Shown here: positions 53,052 through 61,273 of the stretch, piece by piece
Position numbering within the stretch: position 1 is the stretch's first letter
Layout: each line of letters starts with the position of its first letter
Source of the DNA: UBA4742 sp963773335
Lineage (GTDB): Bacteria > Actinomycetota > Acidimicrobiia > Acidimicrobiales > Acidimicrobilacustridaceae
Direction of reading: 5' to 3'
Assembly (NCBI GenBank): GCA_963773335.1
Contig: CAVZAT010000002.1
Coordinates: 620,001-684,000, forward strand
Length of the DNA: 64,000 nt
Notes under the pieces: generated by a model
What the model was told of the DNA's origin: nothing
Databases searched by the model: none
Seen by the model: only the letters and a program-made list of their open reading frames with translations
Position numbers and translations under genes: made by a program

Positions 53052-54755
53052 CTAGGCGCCCTCGCCGCGCAGGAGCAGCACACCCGAGGGGGTGCCGCCG
53101 CCGGAGGTGACCACCGCGGTGCGGGCCTCGGCCACCTGGCGCTCACCCGCTTCGTGGCGGAGCTGGACCATGGCCTCGTAGAGGAACCCGTAGCCGTGGG
53201 TGCGCCCTTCGGACAGCTGGCCGCCGTGGGGGTTGACCGGGAGGTCGCCGTCGAGGGCGATGCGCCGCCCGCCGTCCATCCAGTCCATGGCCTCGCCGAT
53301 GCCGCAGAACCCGAGTCCCTCCAGCCAGGAGACGGCGTTGAAGGTGAACCCGTCGTACAGCAGGGCCAGGTCCACGTCGGCGGGTCGCATGCTGGTGCGA
53401 GTCCACAGGTGCGTCGATTGGCCGATCACCTGCGGTTCATGGGTGATGGTGTCCTGGTCCCACGAGACCCGCTCGAGGATCTGGGTCCCCACCGCTTCCA
53501 CCCGGACGGCGGGCTTGGGCAGATCGGCGGCCACCGACGCGTCGGACACGACCACCGCGATCGAGGCGTCGCAGGGGACGTCGCAGTCGTAGAGGCCGAA
53601 GGGGCTGGTGATGGGCCGGGCCGACAGGTAGTCGTCCATGGTCATGGGGTCGCGGTAGATGGCCACCGGGTTGAGGGCCGCGTTGGCCCGGTCGTTGAGG
53701 GCGATCCACCCCAGCAGCTCGCGGTTGGCGCGGTAGCGGTGCAGGTAGAGGTTGGCGTTCATGGCGATCCAGTTGGCCGCCGACATGGCCCCGAACGGCG
53801 CCCGCCACTCGTGCATGGGCCCGGAGACGCGACCGGCGACGGCGCCCGTGCCGCCACTGCGGGTCTGTCGGAGCGTGGCATAGGTCGACTCCCACACGGT
53901 GCGGAAGCACAGGACGTGACGGCACAGGCCGCTGGCCACCGCCAGCATCGCCGCGATCACCGAACCGCCCGGGCCCGGGAGGTCCCCGCCGCCGTTGATC
54001 CACGTGGGATGGAGGCGCAGGGCTTCTTCGACGGCGGTGACGCCGCCCTCGCTCATGCCCATGCCTGCCGCCCCGGGATAGGTGGACAGGCCGTCGATGT
54101 CGCCGAGCTCGAGGCCGGCGTCGGTCACCGCGGCCAGACAGGCGTCGATCGTGAGCGACAGCGGATCGCGGATCAGCCGCCGTCCGATGGCCGAGCGCCC
54201 GACCCCCGAGAGCACGGCTCGGTGCTCGAAGCGCTCGTCGCTGAGCGGTGCCCGCGGGGTCGGGCGCGTGGGCTCGATCACCCGGTCCCGGTCGTGGTCG
54301 CCGGTGGGTTCGAACAGCGGGATCCAGACGTCGTCGTGGTGTTCGAAGCGCACGACCACCTGCTGGCCGACGTGTACGTCGTCGGGCTCGCAGCCCACGA
54401 TGTTGGTGGTGAGGTGCACGCTCGGGTCCTCGGCCAGGGCCACGTTGGCGATGACGTAGGGGGGCTCGAAGCTGGGCAGCCACTGGTGGCGGTTGACGGT
54501 GAGGCCGACCACCGTTGCCCGTCCGGAGACCACCTTGGGGGCAAACGAGCGGCTCCGGCACACCGGACAGATGGGCACGGGCGGATGCACCAGGGCGTCG
54601 CAGGTCTCACAGCTCTGGATCCGCAGTTGGCCGTCCGCTCCCGAGGTCCAGAACCAGTCGGTGGCCGGCGTGAGCTCGGGCAGCGGTCGGACCGGCCGGT
54701 CCCCGTCGGCGATCGGGTCGGCCTCGGACGGGTCCGGCGCAGCCTGCTCGTTCAC
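53052..54755 (-). CDS. DUF35-thiolase fusion (putative single-chain aldolase)
   Basis: 567 residues, intact. Residues 30-150 form a DUF35 module with zinc Cys C49, C52, C63, C66 and 'LTVNRHQWLPSFEPPYVIAN'. From about residue 172 a thiolase-like domain follows: 'RAVLSGVGRSAIGRRLIRDP', 'CDVPCDASIAVVVSDASV', 'DLALLYDGFTFNAVSWLEGL', and 'NPHGGQLSEGRTHGYGFLYE' with the His that the 48702 protein lacks. No Cys at the thiolase nucleophile position. It is a fused counterpart of the 48226/48702 pair. Start ATG at 54755 overlaps the DUF427 stop. Two such modules imply two successive side-chain cleavages or two substrates. Confidence 0.9.
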   Translation of the reverse strand: MNEQAAPDPSEADPIADGDRPVRPLPELTPATDWFWTSGADGQLRIQSCETCDALVHPPVPICPVCRSRSFAPKVVSGRATVVGLTVNRHQWLPSFEPPYVIANVALAEDPSVHLTTNIVGCEPDDVHVGQQVVVRFEHHDDVWIPLFEPTGDHDRDRVIEPTRPTPRAPLSDERFEHRAVLSGVGRSAIGRRLIRDPLSLTIDACLAAVTDAGLELGDIDGLSTYPGAAGMGMSEGGVTAVEEALRLHPTWINGGGDLPGPGGSVIAAMLAVASGLCRHVLCFRTVWESTYATLRQTRSGGTGAVAGRVSGPMHEWRAPFGAMSAANWIAMNANLYLHRYRANRELLGWIALNDRANAALNPVAIYRDPMTMDDYLSARPITSPFGLYDCDVPCDASIAVVVSDASVAADLPKPAVRVEAVGTQILERVSWDQDTITHEPQVIGQSTHLWTRTSMRPADVDLALLYDGFTFNAVSWLEGLGFCGIGEAMDWMDGGRRIALDGDLPVNPHGGQLSEGRTHGYGFLYEAMVQLRHEAGERQVAEARTAVVTSGGGTPSGVLLLRGEGA

Positions 54756-55453
54756 GGATGGAGCTCCTCGGGTGCGGTGGCGGGGGGCAGGTCCACGACG
54801 ACGGTGGCGCGGCGTTCGTCGAAGCTGAGCAGGCCCTGCAAGGGTCGCGACTCGGGTCGCGGGTCTACGTAGCTCCAGGCCACGTCGTCGGCGATCAGGT
54901 CGCCCACCACGGCGCTGAAGTAGGTGGCGGTGCCCTTGTACGGGCAGTAGGTCGTCGTTGCGCTGGGTCGCAGGTGCGACATGCTGAGCGCGTGGCGGGC
55001 CACGTACAGCCTCGGTTCGAGGGCCGTCTCGTACACCCCCATGGTGTCGGTGCTGTCCACCAGCACCACCCCACCCACCTCGACGCGCAGGCGCCGGTCG
55101 GTCGGGATGCAGTCCACCCGGTGGTAGGGGTTGCGGGGATGGCCGAAGACCTGCTCCTCCTCCTCGTACCAGGCCTCGACCCCGTCCCAGGGGACCGAGA
55201 CGTAGCCCTGGGCCTCGGTCTCGGGCCGGGCGGACGGCACGTCCACTTCCCCGGTCGGGAAGGCATAGGTCGGCGGTCGGCCCGGGCGGTGCACGAGCAG
55301 GACCCGTTGGCTGTCGATCACTGCCCGACCGTCGACGAACCCGCGCACCCGACGGCGGAACGGCTCCACGTACACGACCGGGTTGGGAACCGGGGCGCTG
55401 AAGCGGCCGGCCGGGTGGGCGCTGTGGGGCCCGCGCCCGGTGGTCAGGCTCAC
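54752..55453 (-). CDS. DUF427 domain protein (one and a half domains)
   Basis: 233 residues, intact, GTG start at 55453. A partial DUF427 unit ('VYVEPFRRRVRGFVDGRAVI', 'RPPTYAFPTGEVD') is followed by a complete one ('RVEVGGVVLVDSTDTMGVYE', 'TTTYCPYKGTATYFSAVVGD', 'VAWSYVDPRPESRPLQGLLS'). DUF427 is a small beta fold of unknown biochemical role found across actinobacteria. Overlaps the aldolase fusion by 4 bp and is 22 bp after the thioesterase fusion, which carries a third DUF427 unit. A role in the same pathway is likely from context alone. Confidence 0.85.
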   Translation of the reverse strand: MSLTTGRGPHSAHPAGRFSAPVPNPVVYVEPFRRRVRGFVDGRAVIDSQRVLLVHRPGRPPTYAFPTGEVDVPSARPETEAQGYVSVPWDGVEAWYEEEEQVFGHPRNPYHRVDCIPTDRRLRVEVGGVVLVDSTDTMGVYETALEPRLYVARHALSMSHLRPSATTTYCPYKGTATYFSAVVGDLIADDVAWSYVDPRPESRPLQGLLSFDERRATVVVDLPPATAPEELHP

Positions 55454-55474
55454 AGGGCCGACCTCATGGTGCGC

Positions 55475-56824
55475 TCACAGCGCGACGCGGTCGTCGACGG
55501 TGCCGCCCGGAGACAGGTCCTCGGGCAGTCGCCGCACCATGGCGTCCACGGTGAACGAGGCGAGCAGGTGGCCGGCCTCGTCGTGCACGCGGCACTCGGC
55601 GTGGGTCATGCCGTCGCCGGCGAAGGTCGAGTGGTGGTGGTAGCGCATCCAACGATCCACGTGGACATCAGCGTGCATCGATATCGAGATGGCGTTGATG
55701 CCCATCGAGAGCGTGCGATGCGCCTCGGACTGGCCGACGCCGGCATGGGGACGAAGGGCGGCGGCGATGGACAGGTGGCCGGTGAACTGAGCCAGCAACC
55801 CGGCGTGGACTGCCGGGTCGGCGGGTACCTCCCGGAAGCGCACCCAGGCGTCGAGGACGGGTGGCCCTACCGGCGCATCCGGGTCCGAGGTGTAGGCCCC
55901 GTCCACGATGCGCAGGTCACGGCCCATCACCGACATGTCGAGGGGCTCGCTGTCATAGGGCCCGGGCGTCTGGGGCGGGGCGACCTCGTGGCGGATCAGG
56001 TCGGGGGCGGTCTGGTCGAGCAGCAGGACGCCCGTTGCGCACCGCTTGGGGCCCTGGGCCACGTCGACCTCCACGGCGGTGAACGTCCGTCCCGCGCTCA
56101 GCTCTGTCACGCGGAGCTCGACGGGCACCCGGGCATCGGCGGCGCGCAGGAAGACCATCTGGGCCGATACGACCCGCCGGCCGGGCGCGTGATGGCCGGC
56201 GGCCACGATGGCCTGGCCCAGCATCTGGCTGCCCTCCACCACCGGACGCCGCTCGTCGGCGTGGGCGCCACTGCGGTAGCACCCGTCGCCGTCGGGCTGG
56301 ACCTGGAGCAGGGCGATCAGGTCCGAGGCGTCGCCCCAGGTGGGGAAGCGCTTGACCGTGATGTCGCGCGGCTCGTCGCCGGGCCCGGCGTCGACCAGCT
56401 CGACCCGCACCCGGTCCTGATCGAAGGTGGCGTATCCGGCCAACCAGGCCACCTCGGGTGCCGGATCGGTGACGCACCAGGCCACGTCGTCGCCGTCTGG
56501 TGGTTCACCAGGCGATGGCGCATCCCAGTTGTCGCGGGCCGACCCCGTCGAGCCCCCGGCCTGCTCGGCGGGCAGGGGGTCGAGGCTCCACAGCCGGGTG
56601 GTGCCCTTGCCGTCGCGCTCGCCGGTGCGGCCCTCGTCGCGAAGCCGGTCGACGCGCACGTCGGCCAGTGGGAACCAGAGCTGCGGGGGTCGACCGGGCT
56701 CATCCAGCTGCACCGTGGCGGCCGAGGTGGCCAGCAGTTGGTCTCCCCACCAGGCGCGCGCCAGGTGCGGGCACGGCGCGTGGTGGCCGGGGTCGGGGGT
56801 TGAGGTGGAGGCGGCTGAAGTCAT
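55475..56824 (-). CDS. DUF427-acyl-CoA thioesterase (TesB-like) fusion
   Basis: 449 residues, intact. Residues about 15-150 resemble DUF427 ('ARAWWGDQLLATSAATVQLD', 'PQLWFPLADVRVDRL', 'DDVAWCVTDPAPEVAWLAGY'). From about 165 a double hot-dog thioesterase follows: 'FPTWGDASDLIALLQVQPDG', 'GSQMLGQAIVAAGHHAPGRR', 'SAQMVFLRAADARVPVELRV', and second half 'PPVLDAWVRFREVPADPAVH', 'SMHADVHVDRWMRYHHHSTF'. Releases free CoA from acyl-CoA. ATG at 56824. Divergent from the amidohydrolase at 56945 across the GTTAGA cluster. Confidence 0.85.
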   Translation of the reverse strand: MTSAASTSTPDPGHHAPCPHLARAWWGDQLLATSAATVQLDEPGRPPQLWFPLADVRVDRLRDEGRTGERDGKGTTRLWSLDPLPAEQAGGSTGSARDNWDAPSPGEPPDGDDVAWCVTDPAPEVAWLAGYATFDQDRVRVELVDAGPGDEPRDITVKRFPTWGDASDLIALLQVQPDGDGCYRSGAHADERRPVVEGSQMLGQAIVAAGHHAPGRRVVSAQMVFLRAADARVPVELRVTELSAGRTFTAVEVDVAQGPKRCATGVLLLDQTAPDLIRHEVAPPQTPGPYDSEPLDMSVMGRDLRIVDGAYTSDPDAPVGPPVLDAWVRFREVPADPAVHAGLLAQFTGHLSIAAALRPHAGVGQSEAHRTLSMGINAISISMHADVHVDRWMRYHHHSTFAGDGMTHAECRVHDEAGHLLASFTVDAMVRRLPEDLSPGGTVDDRVAL

Positions 56825-56851
56825 GGACCCTGTCGAACTCGTGACACAGGC

Positions 56852-56936
56852 GTTAGATCGCGACGTTAGATGATGGCGGAAAGCCCGTCGATCGGGCCAG
56901 GACCACGGATTGACGTCATTGTTAGAAATCGATATC
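56852..56936. promoter_or_regulatory. Three GTTAGA hexamers in a divergent promoter region
   Basis: GTTAGA at 56852-56857, 56865-56870 and 56931-56936, between the thioesterase fusion (minus) and amidohydrolase (plus). The first two lie 13 bp apart in direct orientation, each followed by T (GTTAGAT). The third reads GTTAGAAATCG and sits just before a probable -10 (TATCGT, 56934-56939 region). Shared with 39602 and 43520. Possible regulator half-sites. Confidence 0.4.
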
Positions 56937-56944
56937 GTAGTGAC

Positions 56945-58135
56945 GTGACCCGACCTCTCGATTACCTCGTCTTCGATGCCGACAACCACCTGTACGAGAC
57001 CCAGGAGGCGTTCACCCGCCATCTCCCGGATCAGTACAAGAGCGCGATCGACTACGTGGAGGTGCGGGGACGCACCAAGATCGTGGTCCGGGGCACGATC
57101 AGCGACTACATCCCCAACCCCACCTTCGAGGTGGTGGCCCGGCCCGGCGCGCAGGAGGAGTACTTCCGCATCGGCAACCCTGAAGGCAAGAGCTACCGCG
57201 AGTTGGTGGGCGAGCCGATGCGCGCCATCCCGGCCTTCCGCGAACCCGCGCCCCGCGTGGAGCTGATGGACGAGCTGGGTGTCGACTGCGCCCTCATGTT
57301 CCCCACCCTGGCCAGCCTCCTCGAGGAGCGCATGCGCGACAACCCCAAGATGACCCACGCCGTCATCCACTCTCTCAACGAGTGGCTCCACGAGCAGTGG
57401 ACCTTCAACTACGAGGACCGCATCTTCACCACGCCGGTCATCACCCTCCCGATCGTCGAGAAGGCCATCGAGGAGCTCGAGTGGTGCGTCCAGCGCGGGG
57501 CCAAGGTCGTGCTCATCCGCCCGGCTCCGGTCCCTGCCTACGGTGGTTCCCGGTCCTTCGGCCTGCCCGAGTTCGATCCGTTCTGGCAGGCGGTGGTCGA
57601 CGCCGACGTCCTCGTGGCCATGCACGCCTCCGACAGCGGATACGCCCGCTACCAGAGCGAGTGGACCGGCCCCAGCGAGATGCTGCCGTTCCGCCTCGAC
57701 CCGTTCCGCATGATGAGCGTGGGCAAGCGCGCCATAGAGGACACCATGACCGCGTTCACGTGCCACGGGGTGTTCCACCGCTTCCCGGAGCTGCGGGTGG
57801 CCTCCATCGAGAACGGCGGCGACTGGGTGGTCCCGTTCCTCGACCACCTGGCCGACGTCTACCGCAAGATGCCCCAGGAGTTCCCCGGGGACCCGATCGA
57901 GGCGTTCAAGCGCAACGTGTGGGTCAGCCCGTTCCACGAGGACAACATCGAGCGGCTGATCGGGTCGATCGGTGCCGACCACGTGCTGTTCGGGTCCGAT
58001 TACCCGCACCCCGAGGGCCTGGCCGAACCGACCAGCTATGTGGACCACCTCCCGGCCGGCCTGTCCGACGAGGACGTCACCAACATCATGGGTGCCAACC
58101 TGGCTCGCATCATGAAGATGCCGGTGAAGGTCTGA
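56945..58135 (+). CDS. Amidohydrolase, PF04909-type metal-dependent hydrolase
   Basis: 396 residues from a GTG at 56945 (MTRPLDYLVFDADNHLYE). An ATG at 56873 (or 56870) would add 25 residues of non-family sequence. 'VFDADNHLYETQEAF' (metal motif), 'LVAMHASDSGYARYQSEW' (metal His), 'RVASIENGGDWVVPFLDHLA' and 'VLFGSDYPHPEGLAEP' (metal Asp). The GTG has no Shine-Dalgarno but GATATCG just upstream could be a -10, so leaderless initiation is plausible, as is common in actinobacteria. Intact. Ends before the 47-bp direct repeats and is convergent with the P450. Confidence 0.88.
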   Translation: MTRPLDYLVFDADNHLYETQEAFTRHLPDQYKSAIDYVEVRGRTKIVVRGTISDYIPNPTFEVVARPGAQEEYFRIGNPEGKSYRELVGEPMRAIPAFREPAPRVELMDELGVDCALMFPTLASLLEERMRDNPKMTHAVIHSLNEWLHEQWTFNYEDRIFTTPVITLPIVEKAIEELEWCVQRGAKVVLIRPAPVPAYGGSRSFGLPEFDPFWQAVVDADVLVAMHASDSGYARYQSEWTGPSEMLPFRLDPFRMMSVGKRAIEDTMTAFTCHGVFHRFPELRVASIENGGDWVVPFLDHLADVYRKMPQEFPGDPIEAFKRNVWVSPFHEDNIERLIGSIGADHVLFGSDYPHPEGLAEPTSYVDHLPAGLSDEDVTNIMGANLARIMKMPVKV

Positions 58136-58146
58136 CCCACCTCCCT

Positions 58147-58255
58147 TCCCGGCACGTTGGACCACCGTTTCGGTGGCTGGATGTGCCGGGACAAGCCTGG
58201 ACCCCGAATCCCGGCACGTTGGACCACCGTTTCGGTGGCTGGATGTGCCGGGACA
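58147..58255. repeat. Two 47-bp direct repeats with nested palindromes between convergent genes
   Basis: Identical 47-bp copies at 58147-58193 and 58209-58255, 62 bp apart. Each is a two-level inverted repeat: outer CCCGGCAC/GTGCCGGG (58148-58155 and 58183-58190) and inner CCACCG-TTT-CGGTGG (58162-58176). The pair lies in the 138-bp gap between convergent stops (58135 and 58274). It may be a bidirectional terminator pair or a REP-like mobile palindrome. Confidence 0.92.
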
Positions 58256-58273
58256 GGCGCGGTCGGGGCGGGC

Positions 58274-59485
58274 TCAGCGGGTGGTGCGAACCGGCACGTG
58301 TGAGTAGCCGGCCACATTCGACATGTGGACCCGCTGGAGGCCAGCCTCGTCTACCTCCAACGACGACCAACGGGTGGCCAGCTCGTCGATGGCGATGCGG
58401 CTCTCGGCCCGGGCCAGGGCCGCGCCCAGGCAGCTGTGCACCCCGTGGCCGAAGCCGATGGCCACGGCCGGCGGGCGGGAGATGTCGAAGTCGTCGGGCC
58501 GATCGAAGGCCCGTGGGTCGCGGGTGGCGGCGCCCGTGATGAGCAGCACCGGGAACCCGGCCGGCAGGGTGTCGCCGTCGAACTCGCGGTCTTGGAGCGA
58601 GTAGCGACCCTGGTACTGCGACGGCGGGAGGTAGCGCAGGATCTCCTCCACCGCCCCGGGGATCTTGTCGCGGTCGTCGCGGACCTGGTGCCACTGATCG
58701 GGGTGGCGGCTGAACAGCATCACCGCGTTGCCCACCAGCTTGGTCACGGTCTCGGCCCCGGCTCCGCCGATGAGGGTGGCGAAGCCGGCGATCTCGGCGT
58801 CATCGAGGCCGGTCTCGGTGCCGTCAGGTCGTTCGACGGTGACCTGGGTGAGCCGCGACAACATGTCGTCGGTCGGGTGCTTGCGCTTCTCGGTGGCCAG
58901 CTCGTAGAAGTACATGCCCATGGCCATGATGGACTCGTCGTTCCCGGGGCTGGGTTCGGTCTGGCCCTCCTCGCGCTTGAGGCTGGCGTCGAGCCAGTGG
59001 CGGATCTGCTGGCGCTCCCCGTCGGGCACTCCGAGCATGCGGGAGATCACCTCGACCGGGAAGAGGGCCGAGAAGTCGGCCACTGCGTCGAAGTCGGCGG
59101 GATCCTCGAGGTCGTCGAGAAACCCGACGATGACCTCGCGGATCATGGGCTCGAGCGCCACCATGGCCCGGGGGGTGAACACCCGGCTGACCAGGGCCCG
59201 CATCACGTCGTGCTCGGGCGGATCCATCATGATGAGCTGGCGGTAGCTGGCCACCTCCTCGGGGGTCTTGGTGGTCAGCGTGAACAGCTCGATGCCATGC
59301 GTGCTGGTGAAGGCGGCCAGATCCCGGTGGGCGGAGACCACGTCGGCGAAGCGCGACAGGGCGTAGAACCCGTACTGCTCGCTGAAGTAGACCGGGGCCT
59401 CGTCACGCAGACGACGGTAGACGTCGATGGGGTCGTTGAAGTACTCGTCGGAGAACGGGTCGAACTCGACCGTGGCGGTGGTCAT
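58274..59485 (-). CDS. Cytochrome P450
   Basis: 403 residues, intact. Heme-binding 'AIGFGHGVHSCLGAALARAE' with Cys about 352, K-helix 'AVEEILRYLPPSQYQGRYSL' (ExxR), and I-helix 'FATLIGGAGAETVTKLVGNA', where the usual AGxxT reads GGAGAET. Soluble bacterial class; needs a ferredoxin and reductase, not present here. In this setting it probably hydroxylates an alkyl or ring carbon to begin degradation. The stop at 58274 follows the palindromic repeats. ATG at 59485 overlaps the SDR's stop by 4 bp, so the two are co-translated. Confidence 0.93.
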   Translation of the reverse strand: MTTATVEFDPFSDEYFNDPIDVYRRLRDEAPVYFSEQYGFYALSRFADVVSAHRDLAAFTSTHGIELFTLTTKTPEEVASYRQLIMMDPPEHDVMRALVSRVFTPRAMVALEPMIREVIVGFLDDLEDPADFDAVADFSALFPVEVISRMLGVPDGERQQIRHWLDASLKREEGQTEPSPGNDESIMAMGMYFYELATEKRKHPTDDMLSRLTQVTVERPDGTETGLDDAEIAGFATLIGGAGAETVTKLVGNAVMLFSRHPDQWHQVRDDRDKIPGAVEEILRYLPPSQYQGRYSLQDREFDGDTLPAGFPVLLITGAATRDPRAFDRPDDFDISRPPAVAIGFGHGVHSCLGAALARAESRIAIDELATRWSSLEVDEAGLQRVHMSNVAGYSHVPVRTTR

Positions 59486-60252
59486 GCCCGCCCCTCGGCT
59501 GGTGCCGGAGCAGGTGGGCGGGGCGCGACCGTAACCGACGGGATCGAAACGGTGGCGCCGCGCTGGACGACGCTGTCGACCACGGAGACGAGCTCGTCGA
59601 CCTCGAGCAGAGCCCCGGTCATGTAGCCGCGGGCCAACCAGACCGGCACCATCTCGGCCGCCAGCTCCATGTCCCAGTCCCCCGGGAAGCCGCTCACCGC
59701 GTCGCCCTCACCGCCGGCGCAGTCGCCCACCACGATGCGAGTGAACCCGACATGGGGGTGCTCGGCTCGCCAGGCCTCGACCAACTTGTCGAGCGCAGCC
59801 TTGCTCACCGCATAGGCACCCAACCCGGGCCAAGGGGCCGTGAGCGAGGCGCTCACCGAGGACAGGTACACGGCGCAGCCGCCCGAGTCGGTCAGATACG
59901 GGACGGCAGCCGCGGTGGTGAGGGCGGCCCCGATCACGTTGGTGTCGAACACGCGCCGCCAGGTGGCGGCGTCGGTGTCGACCAGCTGGCCCAGTGGGCC
60001 GATCCCCGGTGCGTAGACCAGGGCGTCGATGCCGCCCAGGGTGGTCGCCGCCTCGACCACGGCGGACCGGCACGACTCCTCGTCGGTGACGTCGCACTCG
60101 ATCACCACGGCGTCAGGACCGGCGTCGGCTGCGGCGTCCACCAGGCGTTCACGACGCCGGGCCATCAGCGCCACGCGGGCGCCCCGCTGGGCCAGGCCGA
60201 CGCCGATGCAGCGGCCCAGTCCGCTCGATGCTCCAATGACGACGATGCGCAC
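59482..60252 (-). CDS. Short-chain dehydrogenase/reductase (SDR)
   Basis: 256 residues, intact, from a GTG at 60252. 'RIVVIGASSGLGRCIGVGLA' (cofactor), 'DALVYAPGIGPLGQ' (NNAG equivalent), Ser in 'AVYLSSVSASLTA' and Tyr/Lys in 'AYAVSKAALDKLVEA'. No C-terminal 'DGG'. Couples to the P450 downstream (ATGA overlap), so likely oxidises the alcohol it makes. Divergent from another SDR at 60333. Confidence 0.9.
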   Translation of the reverse strand: MRIVVIGASSGLGRCIGVGLAQRGARVALMARRRERLVDAAADAGPDAVVIECDVTDEESCRSAVVEAATTLGGIDALVYAPGIGPLGQLVDTDAATWRRVFDTNVIGAALTTAAAVPYLTDSGGCAVYLSSVSASLTAPWPGLGAYAVSKAALDKLVEAWRAEHPHVGFTRIVVGDCAGGEGDAVSGFPGDWDMELAAEMVPVWLARGYMTGALLEVDELVSVVDSVVQRGATVSIPSVTVAPRPPAPAPAEGRA

Positions 60253-60332
60253 CTATTCCATCCTTGGTCGGGGGTGACACGGATGTTAGGCGAGCACACC
60301 CGAGCCTGCCGCTTTGGTGGGATGATGACCGG

Positions 60333-61109
60333 ATGGACGCACCGGTGCCCGAGGCTCTCCAGCGCTTCGAGCTCGACGGGCGCGTGGCGCTGGTCACCGG
60401 GGCCTCCTCGGGCCTGGGCGCCGCCATCGCCCGGGCGCTGGCCTCGGCGGGTGCCACCGTCGCGGTCGTGGCCCGGCGCTACGACCGGCTGTCGGCCCTG
60501 GCCGACGAGATCGGCGGCGCCGCCTTCGCCTGCGATCTGGCCGATGCCACCCAGGTCGACGGGCTGGTGGCCCAGGTGGCCGAGTCGTGTGGTGGCCCCG
60601 AGATCCTGGTCAACGTGGCCGGCGCGCTGGCCGGCGTCCACCCGGCGCAGGACGAGCGCTACGAGGCCATCGTGGCCACGTTGGGCCTCAACCTGGTGGC
60701 GCCCTTCCGGCTGAGCCAGGGGGTGTTCCCCCACATGGTGGCGGCGGGCCGCGGCTCGATCGTCAACGTGTCGTCCATCAGCGGCCAGGTGGGGATCCCT
60801 GGGATCCCGCAGGCGTCGTACGCGGCCAGCAAGGCCGGGCTCTCGGGCCTCACCGCCGAGCTGGCCGTGCAGTGGGCGTCACACCGCATCCGGGTCAACA
60901 CCGTCGCGCCGGGCTTCTTCCGCAGCGAGATCACCGACGGGATGTACACCGACGAGCGTTCGAGCGCCTGGTTGGCGCGCAACACGCCGCTGCCCGACGA
61001 GGGGCGAGCCGAGGACTTCCTGGGCGCGGTCCTGTGGTTGGTCAGCGACGCCGGGCGCTATGTGACCGGCCAGACCATCGTGGTCGACGGGGGCTGGACG
61101 GCGCGCTGA
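60333..61109 (+). CDS. Short-chain dehydrogenase/reductase (SDR)
   Basis: 258 residues, intact, ATG at 60333. 'RVALVTGASSGLGAAIARAL', 'DILVNVAGALAG' in variant form ('EILVNVAGALAGVHPAQD'), 'SIVNVSSISGQVGIPGIPQA' and 'SYAASKAGLSGLTAEL', with the C-terminal 'YVTGQTIVVDGGWTAR'. FabG-like overall. The start was chosen because the family begins near 'LDGRVALVTGA'; the upstream in-frame ATGs add unrelated residues. 80 bp from the divergent SDR. Confidence 0.9.
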   Translation: MDAPVPEALQRFELDGRVALVTGASSGLGAAIARALASAGATVAVVARRYDRLSALADEIGGAAFACDLADATQVDGLVAQVAESCGGPEILVNVAGALAGVHPAQDERYEAIVATLGLNLVAPFRLSQGVFPHMVAAGRGSIVNVSSISGQVGIPGIPQASYAASKAGLSGLTAELAVQWASHRIRVNTVAPGFFRSEITDGMYTDERSSAWLARNTPLPDEGRAEDFLGAVLWLVSDAGRYVTGQTIVVDGGWTAR

Positions 61110-61273
61110 GCCAACCAGGCCCTGGTGGGCGGAGGCCGCCGGGTCGGAGCCGCTGGAGCGATGTGACCCGGATGCCGAAGGCGCCGCAGGGAGGCTTGCC
61201 GACCGGGGGGCCAAGAAGGTCGACTTCACGGCATCATGTTCGGGCCGCGATTCACCAACCCGGGGGAGCGACG

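Noticed and set aside
56870..56944. N-terminal extension of the 56945 amidohydrolase from an upstream ATG
   Set aside because: The extra 25 residues do not fit the family and cover the GTTAGA/-10 region.
58147..58255. CRISPR or attachment-site pair
   Set aside because: Two copies, 15-bp spacing between units, no cas genes and no integrase nearby.
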